Shown: positions 1 through 6,354, numbered from the stretch's first letter. The stretch is DNA of 6,492 bases from an uncultured Oscillospiraceae bacterium (GCA_944385775.1 CALWYM010000095.1:1-6492); one strand, 5' to 3'. The notes: generated by a model not told the origin, from the letters alone. Program-made: numbers and translations.

Positions 1-845
1 TGGTGTTCCAGAACTACGCCCTGTACCCTCACCTGACGGTTAAGGAGAACATCATGTTCCCCCTTGGCAACCTGAAGGGGGACAAAAAGCTCACAAAGGA
101 GCAGATGGGCGAAAAGGCTCTGGAGGTGGCAAGGCTTGTGCAGATAGACGCCCTTATGGACAGAAAGCCGTCGGAGCTTTCAGGCGGTCAGCAGCAGCGT
201 GTGGCCATAGCAAGGGCGCTGGTCAAGTCTCCCGGAGTACTGCTTCTTGACGAGCCTCTTTCAAACCTTGACGCAAGGCTTCGCCTTCAGACAAGGGAGG
301 AAATCCGCCGCATACAGCGTGAAACGGGCATAACGACAATTTTCGTCACCCACGACCAGGACGAGGCAATGAGCATTTCCGACATAATCGTCGTAATGAA
401 CTCCGGCGTAATACAGCAGTGGGGCGCTCCCCAGCAGGTTTACGACAAGCCGAAAAATCTTTTTGTGGCAAAATTTCTCGGTACGCCGCCGATAAACGTA
501 TTTTCCGGTCAGGTAAAGGGCGGAAAGCTCTTTATCGGAGACAGCGCCGTTATGGACGCGCCGGGCATTTCAGACCGGGAGGTAATTGCGGGAATCCGCC
601 CCGAGGGCTTTACCCTTGACAAAAACGGTCCCTTCAAAGCGGAGCTTCTCCGCGTGGAGGTAATGGGACGGGATATAAGCGTTGTGTCACGCCACCCCAT
701 GTGCCAGAATCCCGTGATCCGTTCCATTATCGGAAGCAGCAGCGACGTTGATACCTCGTCCGGGGAAGTCAGGTTCTCACTGCGTCCCGGAAAGGTGCAC
801 ATTTTCTCAAAAGAGACGGAAGAGCTTCTTTCCGCCGGGGAATAA
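1..845 (+). CDS. CUT1-type ABC importer ATPase (MalK/UgpC-like), 5'-truncated by window edge
   Basis: This is the cytoplasmic ATP-hydrolysing subunit of a binding-protein-dependent importer; a dimer drives the two permeases encoded just downstream. The window opens inside the gene at the Q-loop (VFQNYALYPH; the first full codon GTG is an internal Val, not a start), so the Walker A half is missing, about 80 residues by comparison with MalK. In the 280 visible residues, the signature LSGGQ is at 59-63, followed by QQRVAIARAL. Walker B VLLLDE is at 79-84, the D-loop SNLD at 87-90 and the H-loop His at 117 (VTHDQDEAMS). All catalytic elements that can be seen are intact. From about residue 160 (FLGTPPINVF) a C-terminal regulatory TOBE region follows, with GIRPE near 197-201, as in the MalK/UgpC/MsmK branch. 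The gene ends in TAA 14 nt before the next start. The family is certain; the substrate (sugar or glycerol-3-phosphate) is not. Confidence 0.96.
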   Translation, partial: VFQNYALYPHLTVKENIMFPLGNLKGDKKLTKEQMGEKALEVARLVQIDALMDRKPSELSGGQQQRVAIARALVKSPGVLLLDEPLSNLDARLRLQTREEIRRIQRETGITTIFVTHDQDEAMSISDIIVVMNSGVIQQWGAPQQVYDKPKNLFVAKFLGTPPINVFSGQVKGGKLFIGDSAVMDAPGISDREVIAGIRPEGFTLDKNGPFKAELLRVEVMGRDISVVSRHPMCQNPVIRSIIGSSSDVDTSSGEVRFSLRPGKVHIFSKETEELLSAGE

Positions 846-859
846 CCTGGGAGGGTCTT

Positions 860-1750
860 ATGGAAAAGAAAAATTTAAAGGCGCTGCTTTATCTTCTGCC
901 GGCGCTTGTGTTTCTCGGCGTTTTCATGGTGTACCCCCTTATAGACGTGTTTGTCTATTCCGTTGAGGAGGGGTACAACTCCGCAAGCCAGATTTACTTC
1001 GGTCACGGTCTTTATAACTTCTCCTACGTGCTCCATGACCCATATTTTCTCATGGCGCTGAAAAATACCTTTCTGCTTGTTATAATAACCGTTCCCGTAT
1101 CAACGGGTATCGCGCTTCTTTTCTCCGTGGCGCTGTCATCAATCAAAAAGCTCAGGAGCCTTTTTCAGACGATTTACTTTCTGCCCTATGTGACAAATAC
1201 CCTTGCCGTAGGTCTTGTGTTTATGATACTTTTCAGAAAAACCGAGTATTCCGACGGTCTTGTAAATCTTATGATAAGCTGGTTCGGCGGCGAGTCGGTG
1301 GACTTTATAACAGGTCCATACTGGGCGAAAATGTTTGTTTTGTGCTTTTATACCGTGTGGATAGTTTTGCCATTTAAAATTCTCATACTGACAAGCGCTC
1401 TTGCATCTGTCAATCGGGAATATTATGACGCAGCGCGGGTAGACGGCACGGGACGGTGGCGTATTTTCACAAAAATCACCCTGCCTATGATTTCGCCCAT
1501 GATTTTCTACCTTGTCATAACGGGCTTTATAGGCGCCTTTAAGGCATACAGCGACGCCGTCGCCCTTTTCGGCACCGATTTGAACGCCGCTGAGATGAAC
1601 ACCATCGTGGGATATATTTACGATATGCTCTACGGCAACAGCGGCGGCTACCCCTCCTACGCCTCGGCGGCGGCAGTGCTGCTCTTTGCCATTGTTCTCA
1701 CTATTACGGTAATAAACCTTATGGTGAGCAAAAAGCACGTCCATTACTGA
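860..1750 (+). CDS. CUT1 ABC importer permease, MalF/UgpA type
   Basis: This is one of the two integral-membrane subunits that form the translocation channel of the importer. The 296-residue length is normal for UgpA-like permeases. About six hydrophobic segments are seen (roughly residues 8-30, 68-92, 103-126, 156-183, 213-230 and 268-288). The first ends in the family's usual YPL pattern. The cytoplasmic EAA coupling loop, which docks on the ATPase, begins at residue 187 (EYYDAARVDGTGRWRIF) with its conserved Gly at 196 and ends near LPMISP. It lacks the long extra periplasmic loop of enteric MalF. The start ATG is supported by a GGGAGGG Shine-Dalgarno sequence at 849-855. The gene lies 14 nt after the ATPase and 15 nt before the second permease, so co-transcription is expected. 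The family call is strong; the transported substrate is unknown. Confidence 0.95.
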   Translation: MEKKNLKALLYLLPALVFLGVFMVYPLIDVFVYSVEEGYNSASQIYFGHGLYNFSYVLHDPYFLMALKNTFLLVIITVPVSTGIALLFSVALSSIKKLRSLFQTIYFLPYVTNTLAVGLVFMILFRKTEYSDGLVNLMISWFGGESVDFITGPYWAKMFVLCFYTVWIVLPFKILILTSALASVNREYYDAARVDGTGRWRIFTKITLPMISPMIFYLVITGFIGAFKAYSDAVALFGTDLNAAEMNTIVGYIYDMLYGNSGGYPSYASAAAVLLFAIVLTITVINLMVSKKHVHY

Positions 1751-1765
1751 GGGGAGGTTTGATTT

Positions 1766-2629
1766 ATGGATTTTGAAAAAATAAACCGCCGCGAAAGAAA
1801 AAGCCGCCGCGTGCGGAATGTTTTGCTTTACACTCTGCTGTCACTCTGGGCTGTTATCGTCCTTTTCCCATTTTACTGGATGATTCTCTCCTCGGTAAAA
1901 AGCTACGGCGCATATAACTCAGAGTATATTCCGCAGTTTATAACCCTTTCCCCTACCCTGGAAAACTATGTAACAGCTTTTACAAGTGTACCGCTTGGGA
2001 GGTATTTTCTGAACACAATTATCTTTACCCTTTCCACAACGGTACTTATGGTCGTAGTCTCGGTTTTTGCCGCCTTTGCCTTCGCAAGGCTGAGCTTCCC
2101 CGGCAAAAACCTTGTATTCACACTGTTTCTTGCCCTTATGATGATACCAAACGAGCTTGTTATAATTACAAACTTCGTCACCATTACGGATCTTGACCTT
2201 CGGAACACCTTCCCGGGTCTTATTCTCCCCTCGGTGACCTCAGTTTTCTACATCTATCTACTCCGGGAAAACTTCGCCCAGATACCTGACGAGCTTTACT
2301 ACGCCGCCAAGGTGGACGGCACCAGTGACCTTAAATATCTTTTCAGGGTGGTTATACCCATCTCCAAGCCCACTATCATTACGATAATTATACTGAAAGT
2401 TATCGAATGTTGGAACAGCTACGTGTGGCCGCGGCTCATTACCGACGACCCGGATTATTTTCTTGTGTCAAACGGAATACAGGAAATCCGCGAAAACGGC
2501 TTCGGAAGGGAGAATATTCCGGCGATGATGGCGGCGGTGTGCGTAATAAGCCTGCCGCTTATAGTGCTTTTCCTTATTTTCCGCAATAAGATTATGGAGG
2601 GTGTTTCAAGGGGAGGTACAAAAGGATGA
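1766..2629 (+). CDS. CUT1 ABC importer permease, MalG/UgpE type
   Basis: This is the second channel subunit, the partner of the upstream MalF/UgpA-type permease. It has 287 residues, a normal length. A basic cytoplasmic N-terminus (RRERKSRRVR) precedes the first membrane segment (about residues 18-41, ending FPFYWMILSS, a typical MalG/UgpE feature). Further hydrophobic segments lie near 82-108, 114-139, 149-167, 201-220 and 253-273. The EAA loop starts at residue 176 (ELYYAAKVDGTSDLKYLF) and ends at PISKP. The CWNSYVWP stretch at 215-222 and the Gly-rich C-terminus (GVSRGGTKG) resemble UgpE/MalG-class permeases. The ATG follows a GGGGAGG ribosome binding site at 1751-1757 by 8 nt. The stop overlaps the start of the binding-protein gene (ATGA, 2626-2629), which suggests translational coupling. 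The substrate is not determined. Confidence 0.95.
   Translation: MDFEKINRRERKSRRVRNVLLYTLLSLWAVIVLFPFYWMILSSVKSYGAYNSEYIPQFITLSPTLENYVTAFTSVPLGRYFLNTIIFTLSTTVLMVVVSVFAAFAFARLSFPGKNLVFTLFLALMMIPNELVIITNFVTITDLDLRNTFPGLILPSVTSVFYIYLLRENFAQIPDELYYAAKVDGTSDLKYLFRVVIPISKPTIITIIILKVIECWNSYVWPRLITDDPDYFLVSNGIQEIRENGFGRENIPAMMAAVCVISLPLIVLFLIFRNKIMEGVSRGGTKG
2610..2616 (+). promoter_or_regulatory. Ribosome binding site inside the upstream permease gene
   Basis: GGGGAGG lies 9 nt before the ATG at 2626, within the last codons of the second permease. It supports the overlapping ATGA start and means the binding protein can be translated both by coupling and by its own ribosome entry, which would suit its usually higher stoichiometry. 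The site is seen in the sequence; the role in dosage is inferred. Confidence 0.8.
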
Positions 2630-4209
2630 AAAAGCTGCTTGCCGTTTTGCTTGCGGCGGTGATGACGCTGGGACTCTGCTCCTGCCACGGAAGCCGTGGG
2701 CTCCCTGTTTTCACCCCGCCGGAGGAGTTTGATGAAAGCCGTCAGTATGAGATAACCTTCTGGGCGAAAAACGATACGAACAAGACCCAGACGGAAATAT
2801 ATAACAAGGCCATTGCGGATTTTCAGGAGCTTTATCCCAATATTACCGTAAATATCCGTCTTTACACCGACTACGGCAAAATCTATAACGACGTTATAAC
2901 GAATATAGCCACCGGCACAACGCCAAACGTGTGCATAACCTATCCGGACCATATTGCCACATACCTTACGGGGGTAAATACGGTTGTGCCGCTGGACGGT
3001 CTGTTTGAAAATGAAAATTACGGTCTTGCCGGAAGCCAGGTAAAGTTCACGGCGCCCACGCTGGACCAGATTATCCCCAAATTTCTCGAGGAGTGCCGAT
3101 TTTCCGGCGGATATTATGCCGTGCCGTTTATGCGCTCCACTGAGGCGTGCTACATAAACAAGACGTACGTTGAAAAGCTGGGCTTCACAATTCCGGAAAA
3201 GCTTACATGGGACTTTATCTGGCAGGTCAGTGAGGCGGCAATGAAGCAGGATTCGGAGGGAAACTACATTGTAAACGGTCAGAAGGTGCTTATTCCCTTT
3301 ATCTACAAATCCACGGATAACATGATGATTCAGATGCTCAAGCAGCTGGGCGCCGGCTACTCCACAGAGGACGGGGACATTCTGCTCTTTAACGACGAGA
3401 CGAAGGAAATTCTCTATACCGTAGCTGAACACGCCGCCACGGGAGCATTCTCCACCTTTAAGATTTCCAGCTACCCGGCAAACTTTTTAAACGCCGGTCA
3501 GTGCCTTTTCGCCATTGACTCCACTGCCGGCGCCACATGGATGGGCTCCCACGCTCCCCTCTCCGATATTTCCGAGGACAAATTTGTGGAGTTTGAGACG
3601 GTGGTGACCGAAATACCCCAGTTTGACCCGGATAATCCACAGATGATTTCCCAGGGTCCATCGGTGTGTATCTTCAATAAACAGGACCCCCAGGAGGTGG
3701 TGGCGTCATGGCTTTTCGTCCAGTACCTGCTGTCAAACGAAGTGCAGATTGCCTATTCCCAGACTGAGGGCTACGTTCCCGTAACCTCACTTGCGCAGCA
3801 AAGCGATGAGTACCGTTCATACCTTGCCGGCGCCGGCACCGATGATGAGCTTCACTATACTGTAAAGCTTGAGGCGTCGGAGCTTCTTTTGAGGAATACG
3901 GAAAATACCTTTGTCACACCGGTGTTTAACGGCTCCGCCTCGCTGCGTGACGCGGCGGGACAGCTCATTGAAAACGTCACAAAATCAGTCCGCCGAAACG
4001 AGACGGTGGACGAAGATTATATGGAGGAGCTTTTCGACTCCGTAGCCTCACTTTACAGACTTGACCAGTCTCCCCAGTCCTCAGCAGGCAGAGAGGATCT
4101 GGGTCCCCTCCCAACCGCTGCCGTGGCGCTGCTCTCCGCTCTGGGCGCCATATGGGTAATAATTATCTCTTATTTGCTAATTACAAGATTAAAAAAGAAG
4201 AAAAATTAG
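2626..4209 (+). CDS. Extracellular solute-binding protein, family 1, with N-terminal lipobox and C-terminal transmembrane anchor
   Basis: This is the substrate-capturing subunit of the importer, expected outside the cytoplasmic membrane. It has 527 residues, longer than the usual 420-450. The signal peptide has Lys2-Lys3, a hydrophobic core and a lipobox-like LCSC ending at Cys20, where lipidation is predicted. The binding-protein fold starts near residue 42 (YEITFWAKND), has an ITYPDHIATYL region and an NKTYVEKLGF/TWDFIWQ pattern in the middle, and ends its conserved part with ASWLFVQYLLSNEVQ and GYVPVT, all typical of family 1 (UgpB/MalE-like) proteins. Unusually, residues about 498-519 form a hydrophobic helix followed by RLKKKKN, a stop-transfer-like anchor. 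The gene overlaps the upstream permease by 4 nt; its ribosome binding site GGGGAGG is at 2610-2616. No intrinsic terminator is visible after the TAG stop. The family is firm; the ligand is unknown. Confidence 0.93.
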   Translation: MKKLLAVLLAAVMTLGLCSCHGSRGLPVFTPPEEFDESRQYEITFWAKNDTNKTQTEIYNKAIADFQELYPNITVNIRLYTDYGKIYNDVITNIATGTTPNVCITYPDHIATYLTGVNTVVPLDGLFENENYGLAGSQVKFTAPTLDQIIPKFLEECRFSGGYYAVPFMRSTEACYINKTYVEKLGFTIPEKLTWDFIWQVSEAAMKQDSEGNYIVNGQKVLIPFIYKSTDNMMIQMLKQLGAGYSTEDGDILLFNDETKEILYTVAEHAATGAFSTFKISSYPANFLNAGQCLFAIDSTAGATWMGSHAPLSDISEDKFVEFETVVTEIPQFDPDNPQMISQGPSVCIFNKQDPQEVVASWLFVQYLLSNEVQIAYSQTEGYVPVTSLAQQSDEYRSYLAGAGTDDELHYTVKLEASELLLRNTENTFVTPVFNGSASLRDAAGQLIENVTKSVRRNETVDEDYMEELFDSVASLYRLDQSPQSSAGREDLGPLPTAAVALLSALGAIWVIIISYLLITRLKKKKN

Positions 4210-4221
4210 TCAAATGGTACA

Positions 4222-4249
4222 TTGAATACCTGGTAAAATCGTGTATAAT
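4222..4249 (+). promoter_or_regulatory. Sigma-A-type promoter for the acidic lipoprotein gene
   Basis: A perfect -10 box TATAAT (4244-4249) is preceded, after a 16-nt spacer, by TTGAAT (4222-4227; four of six bases match TTGACA). Transcription would begin near 4256, giving a leader of about 40 nt before the ATG at 4297. The promoter sits only 12 nt after the binding-protein stop codon. The lipoprotein gene can therefore be expressed apart from the transporter operon, although read-through from upstream is also possible because no terminator lies between them. Confidence 0.75.
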
Positions 4250-4254
4250 TAGAA

Positions 4255-4278
4255 TTGTTCATCAGAACGATAGAACAA
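4255..4278 (+). repeat. Inverted repeat at the predicted transcription start (possible operator or leader hairpin)
   Basis: TTGTTC (4255-4260) and GAACAA (4273-4278) are perfect inverted 6-bp arms with a 12-nt spacer. A second GAAC at 4265-4268 can pair instead with GTTC (4257-4260), so two alternative small hairpins are possible. The element starts at the predicted +1 of the lipoprotein promoter, a position compatible with a repressor site or a short 5' leader structure. A chance AT-rich dyad cannot be excluded. Confidence 0.35.
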
Positions 4279-4281
4279 GTT

Positions 4282-4288
4282 AAAGGAG
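4282..4288 (+). promoter_or_regulatory. Ribosome binding site that fixes the lipoprotein start
   Basis: AAAGGAG ends 8 nt before the ATG at 4297. It decides the start in favour of this ATG, which opens directly into a Lys-rich lipoprotein signal peptide, rather than an upstream in-frame TTG at 4255 that has no ribosome binding site and lies at the predicted transcription start. Confidence 0.85.
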
Positions 4289-4296
4289 ATTTTAAA

Positions 4297-5166
4297 ATGA
4301 AAAAAGCATTACTGAAGGTGCTTGCTCTCTCCCTGGTTCTCGTACTGGTACTCTCCGCCTGCGGCGAACAGACCGAAGGCAGCGATGCTGATACCAACGG
4401 CACAGAGAACACAGAGAATACTGAGAACACCGAAAACACTGAAAGCACAGGCGACGATGCTCAGGATACCACCGGCGGCGAGGACGCCACCGACGATTCC
4501 CAGGAGCCTGCCGAAGATGTTAAGGGCGAGGGTGTTATGACATATGAAGAGTATGTTGCCGCTCCTCTTGATTCCGAGGTAACTGTTGAGACCTACGTTC
4601 AGGCAACTCAGGATTGGTGGGAGGATAAAATCACCTGCTACACCCAGGACCATGACGGTGCTTACTTCATTTATGAGATGGCATGCTCCGAGGAGGACGC
4701 AGCTAAGCTCGTTCCCGGCACCAAAATCAAGGTAACCGGCTACAAGAGCGAGTGGTCCGGTGAGGTCGAGATTATCGACGCAACCTTTGAGATTCTTGAG
4801 GGCAGCTACATTGCAGAGCCTGTTGACGTAACCGATAAGCTTGGCACCGATGAGCTTATTGACTATCAGAACCAGCTTGTTACCTTCACCGGTCTTACCG
4901 TTGAGGCTTCCGATGAAAGCGGCGCCGCTTTCCTTTACAGCTATGACGGTTCCGGCAGCCATGACTCCAACAGCGACCTTTACTTTAACGTTTCCGACGG
5001 CACCAATACTTACACCTTCACCGTTGAGTCCTATCTCTGCGGCAACGATACCGATGTTTACGCGGCAGTTGAGAACCTTAAGGTTGGCGATACCGTTGAT
5101 ATGGAGGGCTTCCTCTACTGGTATGAGGGCGTAAACCCGCATATCACCTCAGTTACTGTTAAGTAA
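4297..5166 (+). CDS. Acidic, arginine-free lipoprotein with Thr-Glu-Asn linker and two OB-fold-like domains; function unknown
   Basis: I do not recognise a characterised family. The product (289 residues) has a classic lipoprotein signal peptide: MKKALLK, a Leu/Val-rich core and lipobox LSAC with Cys22, so it should be anchored on the outer face of the cytoplasmic membrane. Residues about 23-78 are a disordered, Asp/Glu/Thr-rich tether with five TEN-like triplets at 36-50. Two similar beta-rich segments follow, about 93-168 (from EVTVETYVQA through KIKVTGYKSEW to DATFEI) and about 192-288 (from NQLVTFTGLTVEA through VGDTVDMEGFLYW to ITSVTV). The pattern of a strand, a turn, then VGDTV or PGTKIKV followed by G-rich strands recalls bacterial OB-fold lipoproteins; this is a by-eye assignment. 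There is no arginine in the whole protein and Asp/Glu greatly outnumber Lys. Val is mostly GTT and Lys mostly AAG, unlike the transporter genes, which hints at high expression. It has its own promoter and a strong terminator. Confidence 0.88.
   Translation: MKKALLKVLALSLVLVLVLSACGEQTEGSDADTNGTENTENTENTENTESTGDDAQDTTGGEDATDDSQEPAEDVKGEGVMTYEEYVAAPLDSEVTVETYVQATQDWWEDKITCYTQDHDGAYFIYEMACSEEDAAKLVPGTKIKVTGYKSEWSGEVEIIDATFEILEGSYIAEPVDVTDKLGTDELIDYQNQLVTFTGLTVEASDESGAAFLYSYDGSGSHDSNSDLYFNVSDGTNTYTFTVESYLCGNDTDVYAAVENLKVGDTVDMEGFLYWYEGVNPHITSVTVK
4402..4446 (+). repeat. Five tandem 9-bp repeats encoding the Thr-Glu-Asn linker
   Basis: The repeat consists of in-frame 9-bp units (ACAGAGAAC, ACAGAGAAT, ACTGAGAAC, ACCGAAAAC, ACTGAAAGC), which encode TEN four times and then TES. 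The units differ at synonymous third positions, so they are partly diverged rather than freshly expanded. Because the unit is 9 bp, any slippage would change linker length without a frameshift. Confidence 0.9.
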
Positions 5167-5180
5167 TTAAAAGCAAAATA

Positions 5181-5213
5181 AAAAGCGTCAGGAAAAATCC
5201 TGACGCTTTTTTT
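5181..5213. terminator. Bidirectional intrinsic terminator between convergent genes
   Basis: A perfect 13-bp inverted repeat (5181-5193 and 5198-5210; core GCGTCAGGA/TCCTGACGC) encloses an AAAA loop and is flanked by A-rich sequence on the left and a run of seven T (5207-5213) on the right. Read rightwards it ends the acidic lipoprotein mRNA 14 nt after its stop; read leftwards it ends the CDF mRNA with its T-run. The stop codon of the CDF gene (5212-5214) lies in the T-tract itself, so the two genes share one very compact terminator. Confidence 0.93.
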
Positions 5214-6348
5214 ATACGTAGTTTGTTTCAATTACAAGCTCAAGGCGCCGTCCTGGGTAAAGCTCATTCATGTAGTCGGTGAAGTTTTCCCTCAGCCGGT
5301 CCCAGTCCTTAAGGTCAAAGTCAACAACCAAATCAACGTAAATATCGCCGTTTTCCGGGTCAACGTACAAAGCGTGATAGCTTTGCACGTGGTCGTATCC
5401 CCGCACGAAGGCGGAAATCTCACGGCGCATTTTAAGAACCTCCTCATGGTCGGTGTCTACCGCGTACATTCCGAAAACCATGGTTATGTCATACTGGTGC
5501 ATTATACGAAGCTGAAGAGCGTGGATTGTGCTGTAAGCCTCTCCTATTGTTTTCTCGTGGTCGATTTCAATATTAACCGAGCCGGAATATGTCTTTGGAC
5601 CGTAATTATGAAGCATCATATCAGCGGCGTTTAATACTATGGGCTCGGCAAGGATTATCTTGTAAAGCTCATCGGCAAGCTCCTTGTCGCCGGCCTTTCC
5701 AAGAAGGTCTGAAAGGGTATCCCTCAAAACCCCGTAGCCCGTCTTAAGTACGAAAAGTGAGGTTATCACACCGGCGTAGGCATCTATCGTAACATCAAAA
5801 AGAAGAAACGCCAGGGAGGACACTATGGTTACGGCGGAAACAAGGGAATCGTTCCGGCAGTCCGTACCGAGAGCCACAAGGGCTTCGGAGCCTACGCGCT
5901 TTCCCTCTTTTACGGTGTGTCCGCCAAGGACAAGCTTGACGACGGCGGAAAGGGCGATAAGCGCCAGAGTAAAATAAGAAATACTCAGCAGATCCGGGTT
6001 CAATCTAATCTTGACAGAGCTTATAATAAGCTCAATACCCGTTACGAAAACTATAACAGCCACCACAAGGCTTGTCAGGTACTCCACTCTGCCAAAGCCG
6101 AAGGGATGGTTGCTGGTAGGTCGCCTGCCGGAAAGTTTTGTCCCGGCAATGGTTATAAGAGAGGTTGCGCAGTCCGTGGCGTTATTGACACCTTCGGAAA
6201 TAATGGCAATGGAGGATACCATTATACCGGCTACTATCTTTACTGACGCGAGGGCTAAGTTTACCAAAATTCCCAGTGCCGAGGTGGCAATTACGACGCC
6301 TTCACGTTCCTCCGGGTCCTGCCTTAAAAATCTGTACAGAAATTTCAT
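5212..6348 (-). CDS. Cation diffusion facilitator (CDF) metal exporter, probably Mn(II)-type
   Basis: This is a membrane antiporter that exports divalent metal ions from the cytoplasm. The 378-residue product begins with a short basic N-terminus, followed by about six membrane segments (near residues 18-40, 43-65, 89-112, 121-143, 166-186 and 188-205) and a cytoplasmic C-terminal region. The conserved CDF loop HPFGFGRVEY is at 81-90. The transport site is read as Asn55-x3-Asp59 in TM2 and Asp163-x3-Asp167 in TM5. Zinc CDFs usually have His/Asp here, whereas Asn-Asp/Asp-Asp is associated with bacterial manganese CDFs such as MntE; the length is also similar to MntE, longer than the roughly 300 residues of zinc exporters. 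The C-terminal 160 residues look like two successive ZT-dimer-like units (about 220-300 and 307-378). The ATG at 6348 is chosen over a TTG at 6351 because of ribosome-binding-site spacing. Metal specificity is inferred. Confidence 0.93.
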   Translation of the reverse strand: MKFLYRFLRQDPEEREGVVIATSALGILVNLALASVKIVAGIMVSSIAIISEGVNNATDCATSLITIAGTKLSGRRPTSNHPFGFGRVEYLTSLVVAVIVFVTGIELIISSVKIRLNPDLLSISYFTLALIALSAVVKLVLGGHTVKEGKRVGSEALVALGTDCRNDSLVSAVTIVSSLAFLLFDVTIDAYAGVITSLFVLKTGYGVLRDTLSDLLGKAGDKELADELYKIILAEPIVLNAADMMLHNYGPKTYSGSVNIEIDHEKTIGEAYSTIHALQLRIMHQYDITMVFGMYAVDTDHEEVLKMRREISAFVRGYDHVQSYHALYVDPENGDIYVDLVVDFDLKDWDRLRENFTDYMNELYPGRRLELVIETNYV

Positions 6349-6354
6349 CAAATT

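Noticed and set aside
1139..1744. Minus-strand frame (201 codons) opposite the first permease
   Set aside because: A basic, His/Lys-rich translation without motifs, fully antisense to a clear permease gene.
2455..3432. Long minus-strand open frame (325 codons) opposite the second permease and the binding protein
   Set aside because: It lies antisense to two well-supported genes, shows no ribosome binding site or recognisable domain, and is explained by codon bias of the sense genes.
4255..4296. TTG at 4255 as an upstream start of the lipoprotein
   Set aside because: It would place 14 extra residues before the signal peptide, lacks a ribosome binding site and coincides with the predicted transcription start.
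4206..4448. Minus-strand frame with a repeated Phe-Ser-Val pattern
   Set aside because: The pattern is just the reverse reading of the 9-bp repeat tract encoding Thr-Glu-Asn.
4309..5142. Minus-strand open frame (277 codons) opposite the acidic lipoprotein
   Set aside because: It mirrors the biased codons of the sense gene (low-complexity, Val/Gly/Ala-rich translation). The sense frame has a promoter, ribosome binding site, signal peptide and terminator; this one has none.
6349..6351. TTG at 6351 as the start of the CDF gene
   Set aside because: The ribosome binding site is only 3 nt away; the next codon is ATG with a better 6-nt spacing.
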